Positions 6,950 through 15,038 of a stretch of 15,970 nt of DNA are shown here, one piece after another. The stretch lies in the NCBI GenBank assembly GCA_016285615.1, contig JAEERB010000052.1, positions 1-15,970 of the forward strand. The letters are read 5' to 3'. Below the pieces are notes generated by a model, which was given only the letters and a program-made list of their open reading frames with translations, was not told the origin of the DNA and ran no database searches. Source of the DNA: Bacteroidales bacterium. GTDB taxonomy: Bacteria; Bacteroidota; Bacteroidia; Bacteroidales; WCHB1-69. The translations under genes were made by a program, and so were the position numbers. Position 1 is the stretch's first letter. Every line of letters begins with the position of its first letter.

Positions 6950-8107
6950 TTACGAAGCTAATATCGTGCTCATCTTCAGAAACATATCTGTCATAATGAG
7001 CGATGTGTTGCCATTACGTTCTATGTGGTAATGCGCTTTGTTGCATTCTTCCATCAGCGGTTTGGCATTGAAGACGGTTACGCGCGTTTTGTAGAAATTG
7101 AGCAGGTCGCGCTCTTCATGTGTGGCTTTTACTAAAGCTTCGTTATTTGTGTTGATTAGCAATATGTTGCGCAACATACGCCCCATGTACTGCACGAAAT
7201 TCTTTTGTGATTCGCGGCCCAGTTTGCCAATCTTTTCAATGACAGCTCTCACTTCGAAAAATTTCACTTGGTTGAGAGGGCGTTTGCCATCGTTGGCCAA
7301 CACACCGTTGAAGAAACATTCGAAATAATGCAGCATCTCTTCTTGCTCTTTGTTGTCATGGGCGAGGGTTAGCGCCTTGACATAGTTGCCCTCGGAGATG
7401 GAGGCAATGTCTTTTGCCGTTTCTTCTGACACTTCGAGTTCCTGCTGAAGATGTTGGGCGATAGTCGTTTCCGACAGCGGAGGTATCTTGATATATTGTG
7501 TACGCGACTTGATGGTGGATAGGATATTGTCGGGATTCTCAGTCATGAGGATGAACAAGGTCTTGTTCTCAGGCTCCTCGAGTGTCTTCAGTAACTTGGG
7601 GGCGGCGGCATGATAAAGCCGTTCAACCATCCATAACAAATAGATTTTGTAGCCGCCTTCGTAGGCGCGTATGCTATTCTGTTCCACAATATTGCCGCAG
7701 TCGCGGATGTTAATGGTGGCTTGCTTGTTCTCGCCACCTAATTCTTTCAGCCAACTATTAAGCGAGATGTGATAGTTGTTTTGAAATACATATTCCCTGA
7801 ATTCTGGAAGCCATTTTTTAGAATTATAGTCCTTGTCGTTGGAATTTTTGGCCACATTTGGAAAAATCAAGTGGAAGTCGGGATGCGACAACTTTTCGAA
7901 TTTGAGACACGAAGGACAAACGCCGCAGGAATCGTGTTCGCCGCGGTTGTGGCATGACAGATACTGGGCGTAAGCTACAGCCAGGGCAAAACTATGGTTC
8001 CCCGGACTGCACAAAAATAGTTGCGCATGGCTCACTCTGTTGCTTTTCACAAGGTTGATGAGACTTTCCTTGATAGAATCATCAACCATCACATCTTTAA
8101 ATAGCAT
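6950..8107 (-). CDS. holB: DNA polymerase III subunit delta' (clamp-loader component)
   Basis: 385 residues from the ATG at 8107. The N-terminal AAA+ module has SHAQLFLCSPGNHSFALA in place of a Walker A loop (no GKT), normal for delta', which does not hydrolyse ATP. A zinc module is formed by Cys52, Cys61, Cys64 and Cys67 (CGVCPSC). LLKTLEEPENKTLFIL and the sensor-like SRTQ are classic delta'/DnaX family signatures. It works in the clamp loader that places the beta clamp on DNA. The open frame extends upstream to an ATG at 8143, but the promoter -7 element lies at 8133-8140, so transcripts would begin downstream of that codon; the 8107 ATG starting MLFKDV is therefore chosen. It follows the EnvC-like gene but has its own promoter. 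Confidence 0.9.
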   Translation of the reverse strand: MLFKDVMVDDSIKESLINLVKSNRVSHAQLFLCSPGNHSFALAVAYAQYLSCHNRGEHDSCGVCPSCLKFEKLSHPDFHLIFPNVAKNSNDKDYNSKKWLPEFREYVFQNNYHISLNSWLKELGGENKQATINIRDCGNIVEQNSIRAYEGGYKIYLLWMVERLYHAAAPKLLKTLEEPENKTLFILMTENPDNILSTIKSRTQYIKIPPLSETTIAQHLQQELEVSEETAKDIASISEGNYVKALTLAHDNKEQEEMLHYFECFFNGVLANDGKRPLNQVKFFEVRAVIEKIGKLGRESQKNFVQYMGRMLRNILLINTNNEALVKATHEERDLLNFYKTRVTVFNAKPLMEECNKAHYHIERNGNTSLIMTDMFLKMSTILAS

Positions 8108-8132
8108 AGTCGTAAATCGTCTTAACAGAATG

Positions 8133-8162
8133 CAAATATACACGAAATTATCGTGCGCTCAA
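8133..8162 (-). promoter_or_regulatory. Promoter of holB
   Basis: On the minus strand TTG (8162-8160) is followed after 19 bases by TATATTTG (8140-8133), matching the Bacteroidota TAnnTTTG class. The -33 element lies inside the last codons of the EnvC-like gene. It decides the holB start at 8107 rather than 8143. Confidence 0.7.
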
Positions 8163-9398
8163 CCAACTGCTAGGATTAAGGTTGGTGCTGTTTTTCCAAA
8201 CTTCGAAGTGCAGTTCGTAGGTGTTCGAACGCGTTGATTTGGAAACGGTTCCAACGGTCTGCTTCGTGCTTACTTTGTCGCCTTTCTTCACGTTTACGTT
8301 GGCGATATTCTGATATACAGAGAGATACTCGCCGTGGCGGATCATCAGCACCTTGGTGCCCATGATGTCCAAAACGCCGGCCACTTCGCCTTGGAAGACG
8401 GACCTGACGGGTGTATTGGGTTCCACAAGGATGTCGATGCCCTTGTTCTCAATCATCACCGAAGGCACATCAGGGTGCGGATAGCTGCCGAACTCGCTGA
8501 TTTTGGCGCCTTTAACGACGGGCCAGGGCAACTTGCCCTTGTTGCTAACAAACGAGTCGCTGATGAGTTTTTCTTCAGGTGTAAGGGTGATTTCGGTCTT
8601 GGAAGTTGAGGTCTTTCCCGAAGTGCTGCCTGATGAACTCTTCTTGTTGGCAGCCGCTTTCTTCTTGTTGGCCGCTAAAATCTCCTCCTGGATGGCCTTC
8701 TTGATGGCAGCATCCAGCTCTCTTCGTTTCTGTTGCTTGCTCTTGAGCTCGCTGGCCAGCTGCTTTTCCTTCTTCTTCAGTTCTTCGGTAGCTTTGGTCT
8801 TTTTATTTCTGTCGATTTCCAATTGCTTGATTTCCTTTTCTTTGCCTTCTAGTAAAGCGGTTTTTTCCTCCTTTAATTGGATAATCTCCTCATTCTTTTG
8901 GGCAATTTCCTCTTGCGTCTGTTTGATAAGCACCACCTGGCGTTTTACGTCATTGGCGAAGATGGTGTAGTATTTTAATCGGCGGAACATCTGCGAGAAG
9001 TCTTCCGAGGCCAGCAGGAATGCCACCTTGTCGATCATGTTGCGGTTTTTGTAAGCCAGATAGACAATGCGCGAATAGTCGGTCTTCATATATTCCAACT
9101 TCTTATCCAACTCCTTGTAAAGCTTCACGTTGAGGTCCAGTTCCTCTTCCAAATTGAAAATCTCGTTGTTCAGGCTGGTAATTAGTTCTTCGCGGTTGGA
9201 TATCTGCCTGCGAAGTACGGATAGCTGTTGTAGCGAGGCTTGTTTGTTTTTGGAGGTCTGGTTCAGCAACTTCTGAGTCGTGGCAATTTCGGCTTCAATC
9301 TTTTTCTTGTTGCTTTTCAGCTTTTCGCTTTTGGATTGAGCGAATCCGGTTGCCAGGATTCCTAAGCAGAGAAGGGCGAGTAAGATATATCTGCGCAT
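8148..9398 (-). CDS. EnvC-like murein hydrolase activator (coiled coil plus degenerate LytM/M23 domain)
   Basis: 416 residues. A Sec signal peptide (MRRYILLALLCLGILATGFA) covers about 1-20. A long charged coiled coil runs about 22-265, rich in Lys, Glu and Gln, followed by a Ser/Thr-rich linker (SSSGSTSGKTSTSKT). The C-terminal LytM/M23 domain spans about 288-416. The peptidase zinc site is broken: the His of HxxxD is Asn318 while Asp322 remains, and the HxH motif reads Glu395-Leu-His397. This is the architecture of EnvC and related factors that switch on periplasmic N-acetylmuramoyl amidases at division rather than cutting peptidoglycan themselves. An amidase partner is not in the window. 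It lies between alaS and holB on the same strand, with a -7-like element upstream. Activator role is inferred from family and lost ligands. Confidence 0.87.
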   Translation of the reverse strand: MRRYILLALLCLGILATGFAQSKSEKLKSNKKKIEAEIATTQKLLNQTSKNKQASLQQLSVLRRQISNREELITSLNNEIFNLEEELDLNVKLYKELDKKLEYMKTDYSRIVYLAYKNRNMIDKVAFLLASEDFSQMFRRLKYYTIFANDVKRQVVLIKQTQEEIAQKNEEIIQLKEEKTALLEGKEKEIKQLEIDRNKKTKATEELKKKEKQLASELKSKQQKRRELDAAIKKAIQEEILAANKKKAAANKKSSSGSTSGKTSTSKTEITLTPEEKLISDSFVSNKGKLPWPVVKGAKISEFGSYPHPDVPSVMIENKGIDILVEPNTPVRSVFQGEVAGVLDIMGTKVLMIRHGEYLSVYQNIANVNVKKGDKVSTKQTVGTVSKSTRSNTYELHFEVWKNSTNLNPSSWLSAR

Positions 9399-9427
9399 AA
9401 TGGATGGATTCTTTTTAACACAATGGT

Positions 9428-9435
9428 CAAAAATA
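9428..9435 (-). promoter_or_regulatory. Probable -7 promoter element of the EnvC-like gene
   Basis: On the minus strand the sequence is TATTTTTG, matching TAnnTTTG, 29 bases before the ATG at 9398 and downstream of the alaS terminator. No clear -33 TTG is seen at the usual distance, so the call is moderate. Confidence 0.5.
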
Positions 9436-9496
9436 CGATGAAAAGCAACTTCTCGGGGTTTGCGCCGTTGAAAAATATAAACAGAAAAATGTGAAG

Positions 9497-9521
9497 AAAG
9501 GACTCTTTGTGGGAGTCCTTT
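9497..9521 (-). terminator. Intrinsic terminator after alaS
   Basis: A perfect 9-bp stem, AAAGGACTC (9497-9505) with GAGTCCTTT (9513-9521) and a 7-base loop, begins 11 bases beyond the alaS stop. On the minus strand it is followed by the U-rich stretch CTTCACATTTTTCTG. Its place just after the stop supports termination of alaS. Confidence 0.75.
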
Positions 9522-9532
9522 CGTGCTTTGTA

Positions 9533-12133
9533 TTAGGCGATTAGTGAGATAATCTTGTCAATGGCCGCTTGCAGGCCGCCGGGCTCTTTGCCGCCAGCCG
9601 TGGCGAGGTTGGGCTGTCCGCCGCCGCCGCCCTTGATGAAGGCTGCACCTTCGCGGATGAGCTTGGAGGCGTTGAGACCCTTGGCTACCAGGTCGTCGGA
9701 GAGGGCCACCAGCAAGCTGGGCTTGTCGTTATAGACGCTGCCCATGACGATGGCGTGGCCAGCGTGGCTCTTCAGTTGGTAAGCGCTCTGTTTCAGAATT
9801 TCGGGGTCGTTATGGCCGCAGTGGCTGATGAGGTGGACACCGTTGGTTTCCTTGGCGCTCTTGAGCATCTCGTCGATAAACTGGCGCGTCTTTTCTTGCT
9901 GCAAGCTTTCCAAGTCCTTTTTCATCTTGTCGGTTTCGGCCATGAGTTTGGTCAGGGCCTGCATCGGGTTGGTGGTATTGAGGAAAGCCTTGACCTCCTC
10001 GAGGGTGGTGCGGAACTGCTCCATGTACTCTTCGGCTGCCTGGCCGGTGACGGCCTCAATACGGCGCACGCCGGCGGCGATGGCGCTTTCGGAAACGATC
10101 TTGAAATAGCCGATGTTGCCCGTGGCCGAAGTGTGTGTGCCGCCGCACAACTCGATAGAGTCACCAAAGCGGATGACACGTACTTTGTCGCCATACTTCT
10201 CGCCGAACAGGGCCATGGCTCCCATCTGGCGGGCTTCGTCAATGGGCACGTTCACATGCTCGTCGAGCGGGGTGTTGCGACGAATGAGATCATTGACAAT
10301 ATGTTCTACCTTTTGTATCTCCTCCTCGGTCAACTTGGCAAAGTGAGAGAAGTCGAAGCGCAGGCGGCTGTCGGTCACCAGCGAGCCTTTTTGCTCTACA
10401 TGCGTGCCTAATACCGAACGCAGCGCGTAGTGCAGTAAGTGCGTGGCACTGTGGTTGTTCTGCGTGCAGAAACGGCGAGTTTCGTTAACGCGAGCGGTGA
10501 AGGTAGCTGTCAGGTTGTCGGGCAGCGTGGTGACAATGTGGATTGGTAAGTTGTTCTCTTTGATAGTGTTGATGACCTGAATCTGCTCGTTGATGTTGGA
10601 CAGAGTGCCCGTGTCGCCCACCTGTCCGCCCGACTCGGCGTAGAACGGAGTTTGGTCGAGGACTATCTGGAACGACTGCTTGCCTTTGGCCTTCACACTG
10701 CGGTATTTGATGATGTGGCATTCGCATTCCAAAGCGTGATAGCCAATGAACTGCGTCGGCTGTTCGGCCCGTAGCATTACCCAGTCGTCGGTCTCAACGG
10801 CTGCGGCTGCACGCGAACGCTCTTTCTGCTCTTTTAATCCTTTTTGGAAGCCTTCCATATCAACATCGAGTCCCTTCTCCGAAGCTAATAGTTGGGTCAG
10901 GTCGATGGGGAAGCCGTAGGTGTCGAACAACTCGAAGGCAAAGGCGCCGTCAATTTGTTTCGACGAGCCCATCTTGGAGCAATAGTTCTCGAACTTGGCG
11001 ATACCTGATGCCAAAGTCTTGAGGAAGGAGTTTTCTTCTTCCAGTATAACTTTTTCAATAAGAGTCTGTTGTGATTTAATTTCAGGGAATTGCTCGCCCA
11101 TCTGGGCTACTAGATCCTTCACCAGCGTGTTCATAAACGGCTCGTTGAAGTTGAGGAAGGTGTAGCCGTAGCGGATGGCGCGGCGCAGGATGCGGCGGAT
11201 GACATAGCCGGCGCCGTTGTTCGAGGGCAGCTGACCGTCAGCGATAGCGAAGGTGACGGCGCGCAGGTGGTCGGCCACCACGCGCATGGCCACATCGCGA
11301 CTTTCGTCCTCACCGTAGCGCATACCGGCCTTGGCGGCGATGCATTGGATGAGCGGTTGGAAGATGTCGGTGTCGTAGTTCGACTTCTTGTTTTGCACGG
11401 CCATGCAGAGGCGTTCAAAACCCATGCCGGTGTCCACATGCTTGGCTGCCAGCGGTTTGAGCTCGCCCGAAGCCAGACGGTTGAATTGCATGAACACAAG
11501 GTTCCATATCTCAATCACGAGGGGATGGTCCTTGTTGATGAGGCTGGCGCCATCGACTTTCTGGCGCTCGTTGTCGTCGCGCAGGTCGATGTGTATTTCA
11601 GAGCAGGGGCCGCAGGGACCGCTGTCGCCCATTTCCCAGAAGTTGTCCTTCTTGTTGCCGTATAAGATGCGATGCTCGGGCAAGTGGCTCTTCCAGAACT
11701 CTTTGGCTTCCTCGTCGGCTTCGGTGTGGTCCTTCTCGTCGCCGCCGAAAACAGTGGCATACAAGCGGTTGGGGTCCAGTTTCATCACCGAGGTCAGAAA
11801 TTCCCATCCCCAGTCGATGGCTTCGCGCTTGAAATAGTCGTTGAACGACCAGTTGCCGAGCATTTCGAACATGGTGTGATGGTAAGTGTCCTTGCCCACC
11901 TCTTCCAGGTCGTTGTGCTTGCCCGATACGCGCAGGCACTTCTGCGAGTCGGCCACGCGCGGGTTCTTGGCGGGTTGGTTGCCCAAGAAGATGTCCTTGA
12001 ACTGGTTCATACCGGCGTTGGTGAACATCAGCGTGGGGTCGTTCTTCACCACCATGGGGGCCGACGGCACAATTACATGTTCTTTAGAAGCAAAAAAATC
12101 AAAAAAAGCCTTTCTTATCTCGTTGCAATTCAT
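9533..12133 (-). CDS. alaS: Alanyl-tRNA synthetase
   Basis: 866 residues, full length for a bacterial AlaS. The N-terminal class II catalytic core contains FTNAGMNQFKDIFLG, TYHHTMFEMLGNWSF, GDSGPCGPCSEIH and GAGYVIRRILRRA. The editing domain carries the zinc-type motifs His561-x3-His565 (HSATHLLH) and Cys663 with His667 (CGGTH), which remove mischarged Ser and Gly. The C-terminal DHHA1-like C-Ala region contains FIKGGGGGQPNLATAGG. It charges tRNA-Ala in the cytoplasm. The start is the ATG at 12133, 29 bases downstream of a TATATTTG -7 element. A hairpin terminator follows, so it is probably a single-gene unit, transcribed divergently from the GH2 gene. Nothing unusual was seen. Confidence 0.97.
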   Translation of the reverse strand: MNCNEIRKAFFDFFASKEHVIVPSAPMVVKNDPTLMFTNAGMNQFKDIFLGNQPAKNPRVADSQKCLRVSGKHNDLEEVGKDTYHHTMFEMLGNWSFNDYFKREAIDWGWEFLTSVMKLDPNRLYATVFGGDEKDHTEADEEAKEFWKSHLPEHRILYGNKKDNFWEMGDSGPCGPCSEIHIDLRDDNERQKVDGASLINKDHPLVIEIWNLVFMQFNRLASGELKPLAAKHVDTGMGFERLCMAVQNKKSNYDTDIFQPLIQCIAAKAGMRYGEDESRDVAMRVVADHLRAVTFAIADGQLPSNNGAGYVIRRILRRAIRYGYTFLNFNEPFMNTLVKDLVAQMGEQFPEIKSQQTLIEKVILEEENSFLKTLASGIAKFENYCSKMGSSKQIDGAFAFELFDTYGFPIDLTQLLASEKGLDVDMEGFQKGLKEQKERSRAAAAVETDDWVMLRAEQPTQFIGYHALECECHIIKYRSVKAKGKQSFQIVLDQTPFYAESGGQVGDTGTLSNINEQIQVINTIKENNLPIHIVTTLPDNLTATFTARVNETRRFCTQNNHSATHLLHYALRSVLGTHVEQKGSLVTDSRLRFDFSHFAKLTEEEIQKVEHIVNDLIRRNTPLDEHVNVPIDEARQMGAMALFGEKYGDKVRVIRFGDSIELCGGTHTSATGNIGYFKIVSESAIAAGVRRIEAVTGQAAEEYMEQFRTTLEEVKAFLNTTNPMQALTKLMAETDKMKKDLESLQQEKTRQFIDEMLKSAKETNGVHLISHCGHNDPEILKQSAYQLKSHAGHAIVMGSVYNDKPSLLVALSDDLVAKGLNASKLIREGAAFIKGGGGGQPNLATAGGKEPGGLQAAIDKIISLIA

Positions 12134-12161
12134 CTAATTACGGTTTTTATGTTTGAAACGC

Positions 12162-12194
12162 CAAATATACGGCTCTTTTTGTTATGTTGTGCAA
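12162..12194 (-). promoter_or_regulatory. Promoter of alaS
   Basis: On the minus strand TTG (12194-12192) and TATATTTG (12169-12162) are separated by 22 bases, slightly longer than the consensus spacer. Its -33 part overlaps the -33 part of the divergent GH2 promoter. Confidence 0.65.
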
Positions 12195-12219
12195 TGTGGG
12201 TGATAATTTTGTATCTTTG
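12187..12219 (+). promoter_or_regulatory. Promoter of the GH2 gene
   Basis: TTG (12187-12189) and TATCTTTG (12212-12219) are separated by 22 bases. The -7 element fits TAnnTTTG exactly. Transcription would start near 12225, so the ATG at 12184 cannot be the start and 12238 or 12262 must be used. Confidence 0.7.
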
Positions 12220-12261
12220 TACCCTTTAATAAACATTATGTTCAATCAAACTGAAAAGAGA

Positions 12262-14946
12262 ATGAAAAAACTTGTTTCGCTGTGTATGTTGTTATGTATG
12301 TCGGTGTTGCTGGGCTGGGCCCAGAATTATGAGCGCACCGGCGACCGTATCTGGCTGGATTCAAAAGACGGCCATAACGGCACCGCAGTATGGAAAATGC
12401 AAATGCTGGATAAGATTAACGGTCCCGCCGAGGCCATTTCGAAAGTGGGCTACGACATGAGCGGCTGGCTGCCCGCCATCATCCCTGGAACCGTTTTAAA
12501 TACAGATGTTTACAATGGCAAGGTGCCTGAACCTTACTACGGCCTTAACAACAAAGTGCAGAAGAAACTGATACCCGACATTACCGAAGTGGGCCGCGAC
12601 TACTACACCCGCTGGTTCCGCACCGAGTTTGAGGTGCCCGCCGACTTTGCCGGTCGCCAAATCTGGCTACAGTTCGACGGTATCAACTACCACGCCGAAG
12701 TGTGGGTGAACGGCATTATGCTGAGCTCTATCCACGGCATGTTTGTGAAAGACTACATCAACATCACCGACTTTGTAACCCCGGGCGAAAAAGCCGCTCT
12801 GGCTGTGAAGGTGATTCCCGTGGACGTGCCCGGCACCTGGAAAAAGAAAAAATGGCGTGTGGTTAATGAGTTCCACAACGGCGGTGATGGCAACATTGGC
12901 CTCAACACCACCATGCTGATGAGCATCGGCTGGGATTTCTCGTTTATGGATGGTATTCGCGACCGCAACACGGGTATCTGGCGCAGCGTCAGCCTCTATT
13001 CTACGGGCGAAGTGGCTCTGCGTCATCCTTTCATAAAATCGGAACTGCGCCACCCCAATTACGATCAGTCCAAACAGACCGTTTCGGTGGAAGTGGTGAA
13101 CCCGACCTTCGCCATGGCCGAATGCGTAGTGAAAGGCGAGATTGAAGGCATCACCTTCGAGAAGAAAGTGTCGGTGGACCGCGGTTGCACCGAGGAGGTG
13201 GTGTTTACCCCCAATGAATTTAAACAACTGGTAATCAATAATCCACGTCTGTGGTGGCCTGTCAACAAAGGTCCCCAGAACATGTACGAGCTGAAGATGT
13301 CGGTGAGCGTGAACGGCAAAGTGTGCGATACGCTGCGCACCCGCTTCGGCATCCGTGAAATCACTTCCGACACCAACACGCCCGACCAGTCGCGTGTGTT
13401 CTACGTGAATGGCAAAAAAGTCTTCATCCGTGGCTCGAACTGGATTCCCGAAGCCATGCTCCGCTCTAACGATGAGCGCATGGCTGCCGAGCTGCGCTAT
13501 ACCCGCCAGTGCGGCATCAACCTGCTGCGCTTCTGGGGCGGCGGTATCGCCGAGAGCGACTACTTCTATCAGCTGTGCGACGAGTACGGCATCCTCATCT
13601 GGCAAGAGTTCTTCATGACGGGCGACACCCGCCATCCGCAGGATAAGGGTATCTATTTCAACAATGTGGAATCGACGGTGAAGCGCATCCGCAATCACCC
13701 CGCATTGGCTTATTACGTTTGCTCGAACGAGAGCACCGAAATGCCCGGCATGCGCGAGTTTTTGAACCGTCTGGACGGCACCCGCGGCTATCAGATGCAG
13801 TCGGAATGCGATGGTATTCACGATGGCAGTCCCTACAAGCAGGTGAACCCGATGCGCCACTACGAAAATACCGCTTCGGAGCGTGGCAGCCGCATCGACG
13901 GCTTTAACCCTGAGTACGGAGCACCCATGTTGCCGCTGGTACAGTCGCTGCGCCTCATGATGGACGAGAAGGACTTGTGGCCTATCAACCAGGAGGTTTG
14001 GGATTACCACGATGGCAATGGTTTCTCGCAGGTGAGCACGCTCTACAAGCAGATGACCGACGAGTACGGCACCTCTTCTTCCATCGACGAGTTCTCGAAG
14101 AAGGCTCAGCTGGTAGCTGCCGTCAACTCGCACTCAATTTGGGAGACATGGAACTACAACAAGTTGGGCTACGGCGACCGCTGGTGCTCGGGCTTGCTCT
14201 TCTGGTTCCACAACAGCCCCATGCCGCAAGTGTGCGGACATATCTACGACTGGTATCTTGAGCCGACGGCTGCGCTCTATCATACAGCCAACGCTTTGGA
14301 ACCCATCCATGTGCAGTTCGACTATATCAAGAATACCGTATCGGTGGCCAACGATTACTACACCGCTTTCAAGGACGGCAAGGTGTATGCGGCTGTGTAT
14401 GACTTAAATAGCAAGAAAGTATGGGAAGCCGGCGCCAATGTGAATGTGGACGAAGATGGCGTGGCCAACGATGTGATTAAGGTCGATTTTTCTGGCGCCA
14501 CCACCGATGTGCAGTTCCTCTATTTGAGATTGACCGACGCCAATGGCAAGGTGGTTTCGGAGAACTTCTACTGGCGTTCGAACAGCGAATACAAAGGCTG
14601 GAATACGCTGACAGGACCTTGCACGGCTGGTTTCCAATCGCTGCAAACGATGAAGCCCACACAAGTGAAATATACCACCAAGGTTCGCCGCGAGAATGGT
14701 AAGTTCTTTGTTGATGTGATCGTGAAGAATTCATCCAAGGTGATTGCTTTCTTTAACCAACTTCACCTGATGAACGGTGACATGAACCCCATTCGTCCTT
14801 CGTTCTACGACGACAACTTCTTCACGTTGATGCCCGGTGCTTCAAAGACCGTGACTATTGAGACTGAAGAGAAAAATATTTCGGGCGCACCGAGTTTGTC
14901 GGTTAGCGGCTGGAACGTGAAGGACCAGACGTTGAAACTGAAATAG
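12262..14946 (+). CDS. Secreted glycoside hydrolase family 2 protein (beta-mannosidase / exo-beta-glucosaminidase type)
   Basis: 894 residues from ATG 12262. This start gives a compact signal peptide (MKKLVSLCMLLCMSVLLGWA, then Q); ATG 12238 would add eight residues in front. A jelly-roll sugar-binding domain (WLQFDGINYHAEVWVNG) comes first, then an Ig-like domain, then a TIM barrel starting near RGSNWIPEAML. The likely acid/base is Glu490 in CSNES and the likely nucleophile is Glu551 in NPEYG. The C-terminus has further Ig-like domains, ending in LSVSGWNVKD, which resembles the terminal Ig fold of exo-beta-D-glucosaminidases. GH2 is secure; whether the substrate is beta-mannoside, glucosaminide or another glycan is not visible. 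Expected in the periplasm or outside the cell. No SusC/SusD or other CAZyme gene lies in the window, so it looks like an orphan hydrolase. Confidence 0.9.
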   Translation: MKKLVSLCMLLCMSVLLGWAQNYERTGDRIWLDSKDGHNGTAVWKMQMLDKINGPAEAISKVGYDMSGWLPAIIPGTVLNTDVYNGKVPEPYYGLNNKVQKKLIPDITEVGRDYYTRWFRTEFEVPADFAGRQIWLQFDGINYHAEVWVNGIMLSSIHGMFVKDYINITDFVTPGEKAALAVKVIPVDVPGTWKKKKWRVVNEFHNGGDGNIGLNTTMLMSIGWDFSFMDGIRDRNTGIWRSVSLYSTGEVALRHPFIKSELRHPNYDQSKQTVSVEVVNPTFAMAECVVKGEIEGITFEKKVSVDRGCTEEVVFTPNEFKQLVINNPRLWWPVNKGPQNMYELKMSVSVNGKVCDTLRTRFGIREITSDTNTPDQSRVFYVNGKKVFIRGSNWIPEAMLRSNDERMAAELRYTRQCGINLLRFWGGGIAESDYFYQLCDEYGILIWQEFFMTGDTRHPQDKGIYFNNVESTVKRIRNHPALAYYVCSNESTEMPGMREFLNRLDGTRGYQMQSECDGIHDGSPYKQVNPMRHYENTASERGSRIDGFNPEYGAPMLPLVQSLRLMMDEKDLWPINQEVWDYHDGNGFSQVSTLYKQMTDEYGTSSSIDEFSKKAQLVAAVNSHSIWETWNYNKLGYGDRWCSGLLFWFHNSPMPQVCGHIYDWYLEPTAALYHTANALEPIHVQFDYIKNTVSVANDYYTAFKDGKVYAAVYDLNSKKVWEAGANVNVDEDGVANDVIKVDFSGATTDVQFLYLRLTDANGKVVSENFYWRSNSEYKGWNTLTGPCTAGFQSLQTMKPTQVKYTTKVRRENGKFFVDVIVKNSSKVIAFFNQLHLMNGDMNPIRPSFYDDNFFTLMPGASKTVTIETEEKNISGAPSLSVSGWNVKDQTLKLK

Positions 14947-14968
14947 ACATATTTTTTCACAAGACAAA

Positions 14969-15009
14969 AATGATGCGGTGCCTGAGCATGTCGAAGGCAC
15001 CGCATTATT
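14969..15009. terminator. Bidirectional hairpin terminator between GH2 gene and era
   Basis: Arms 14969-14983 and 14995-15009 pair over 15 positions with one G-U wobble; the GC-rich inner part is ATGCGGTGCCT / AGGCACCGCAT with an 11-base loop. On the + strand T-rich sequence follows, and on the - strand CATTTTTGTC follows. It lies between convergent genes, 22 bases after the GH2 stop and 29 bases beyond the era stop, so it can serve both. Confidence 0.8.
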
Positions 15010-15035
15010 TGTTCTTTGATCTTTGTTCTTTGTTC
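15008..15035. repeat. Four-copy 7-base tandem repeat
   Basis: TTTGTTC, TTTGATC, TTTGTTC, TTTGTTC follow each other without gaps, with one base difference in the second copy, and end 3 bases from the era stop codon. It joins directly onto the hairpin terminator and may act as its T-rich tail for the GH2 transcript. Confidence 0.75.
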
Positions 15036-15038
15036 TTT

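Noticed and set aside
8640..8970. Plus-strand frame rich in Ser/Phe/Leu resembling a membrane protein
   Set aside because: It is the complement of the Lys/Glu-rich coiled coil of the EnvC-like protein, which gives false hydrophobic sequence.
8148..9398. Active M23 endopeptidase
   Set aside because: Two expected zinc ligands are replaced (Asn318, Glu395).
9569..10411. Long plus-strand open frame opposite alaS
   Set aside because: Composition mirrors the alaS codons and no independent promoter or motif is present.
12184..12261. GH2 start at the first ATG of the frame (12184)
   Set aside because: It lies upstream of the promoter -7 element at 12212-12219 and would bury the signal peptide behind 26 residues.
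12667..14133. A 488-codon open frame on the minus strand inside the GH2 gene
   Set aside because: His/Val/Ala-rich shadow of the GH2 coding strand with no domain, signal or promoter.
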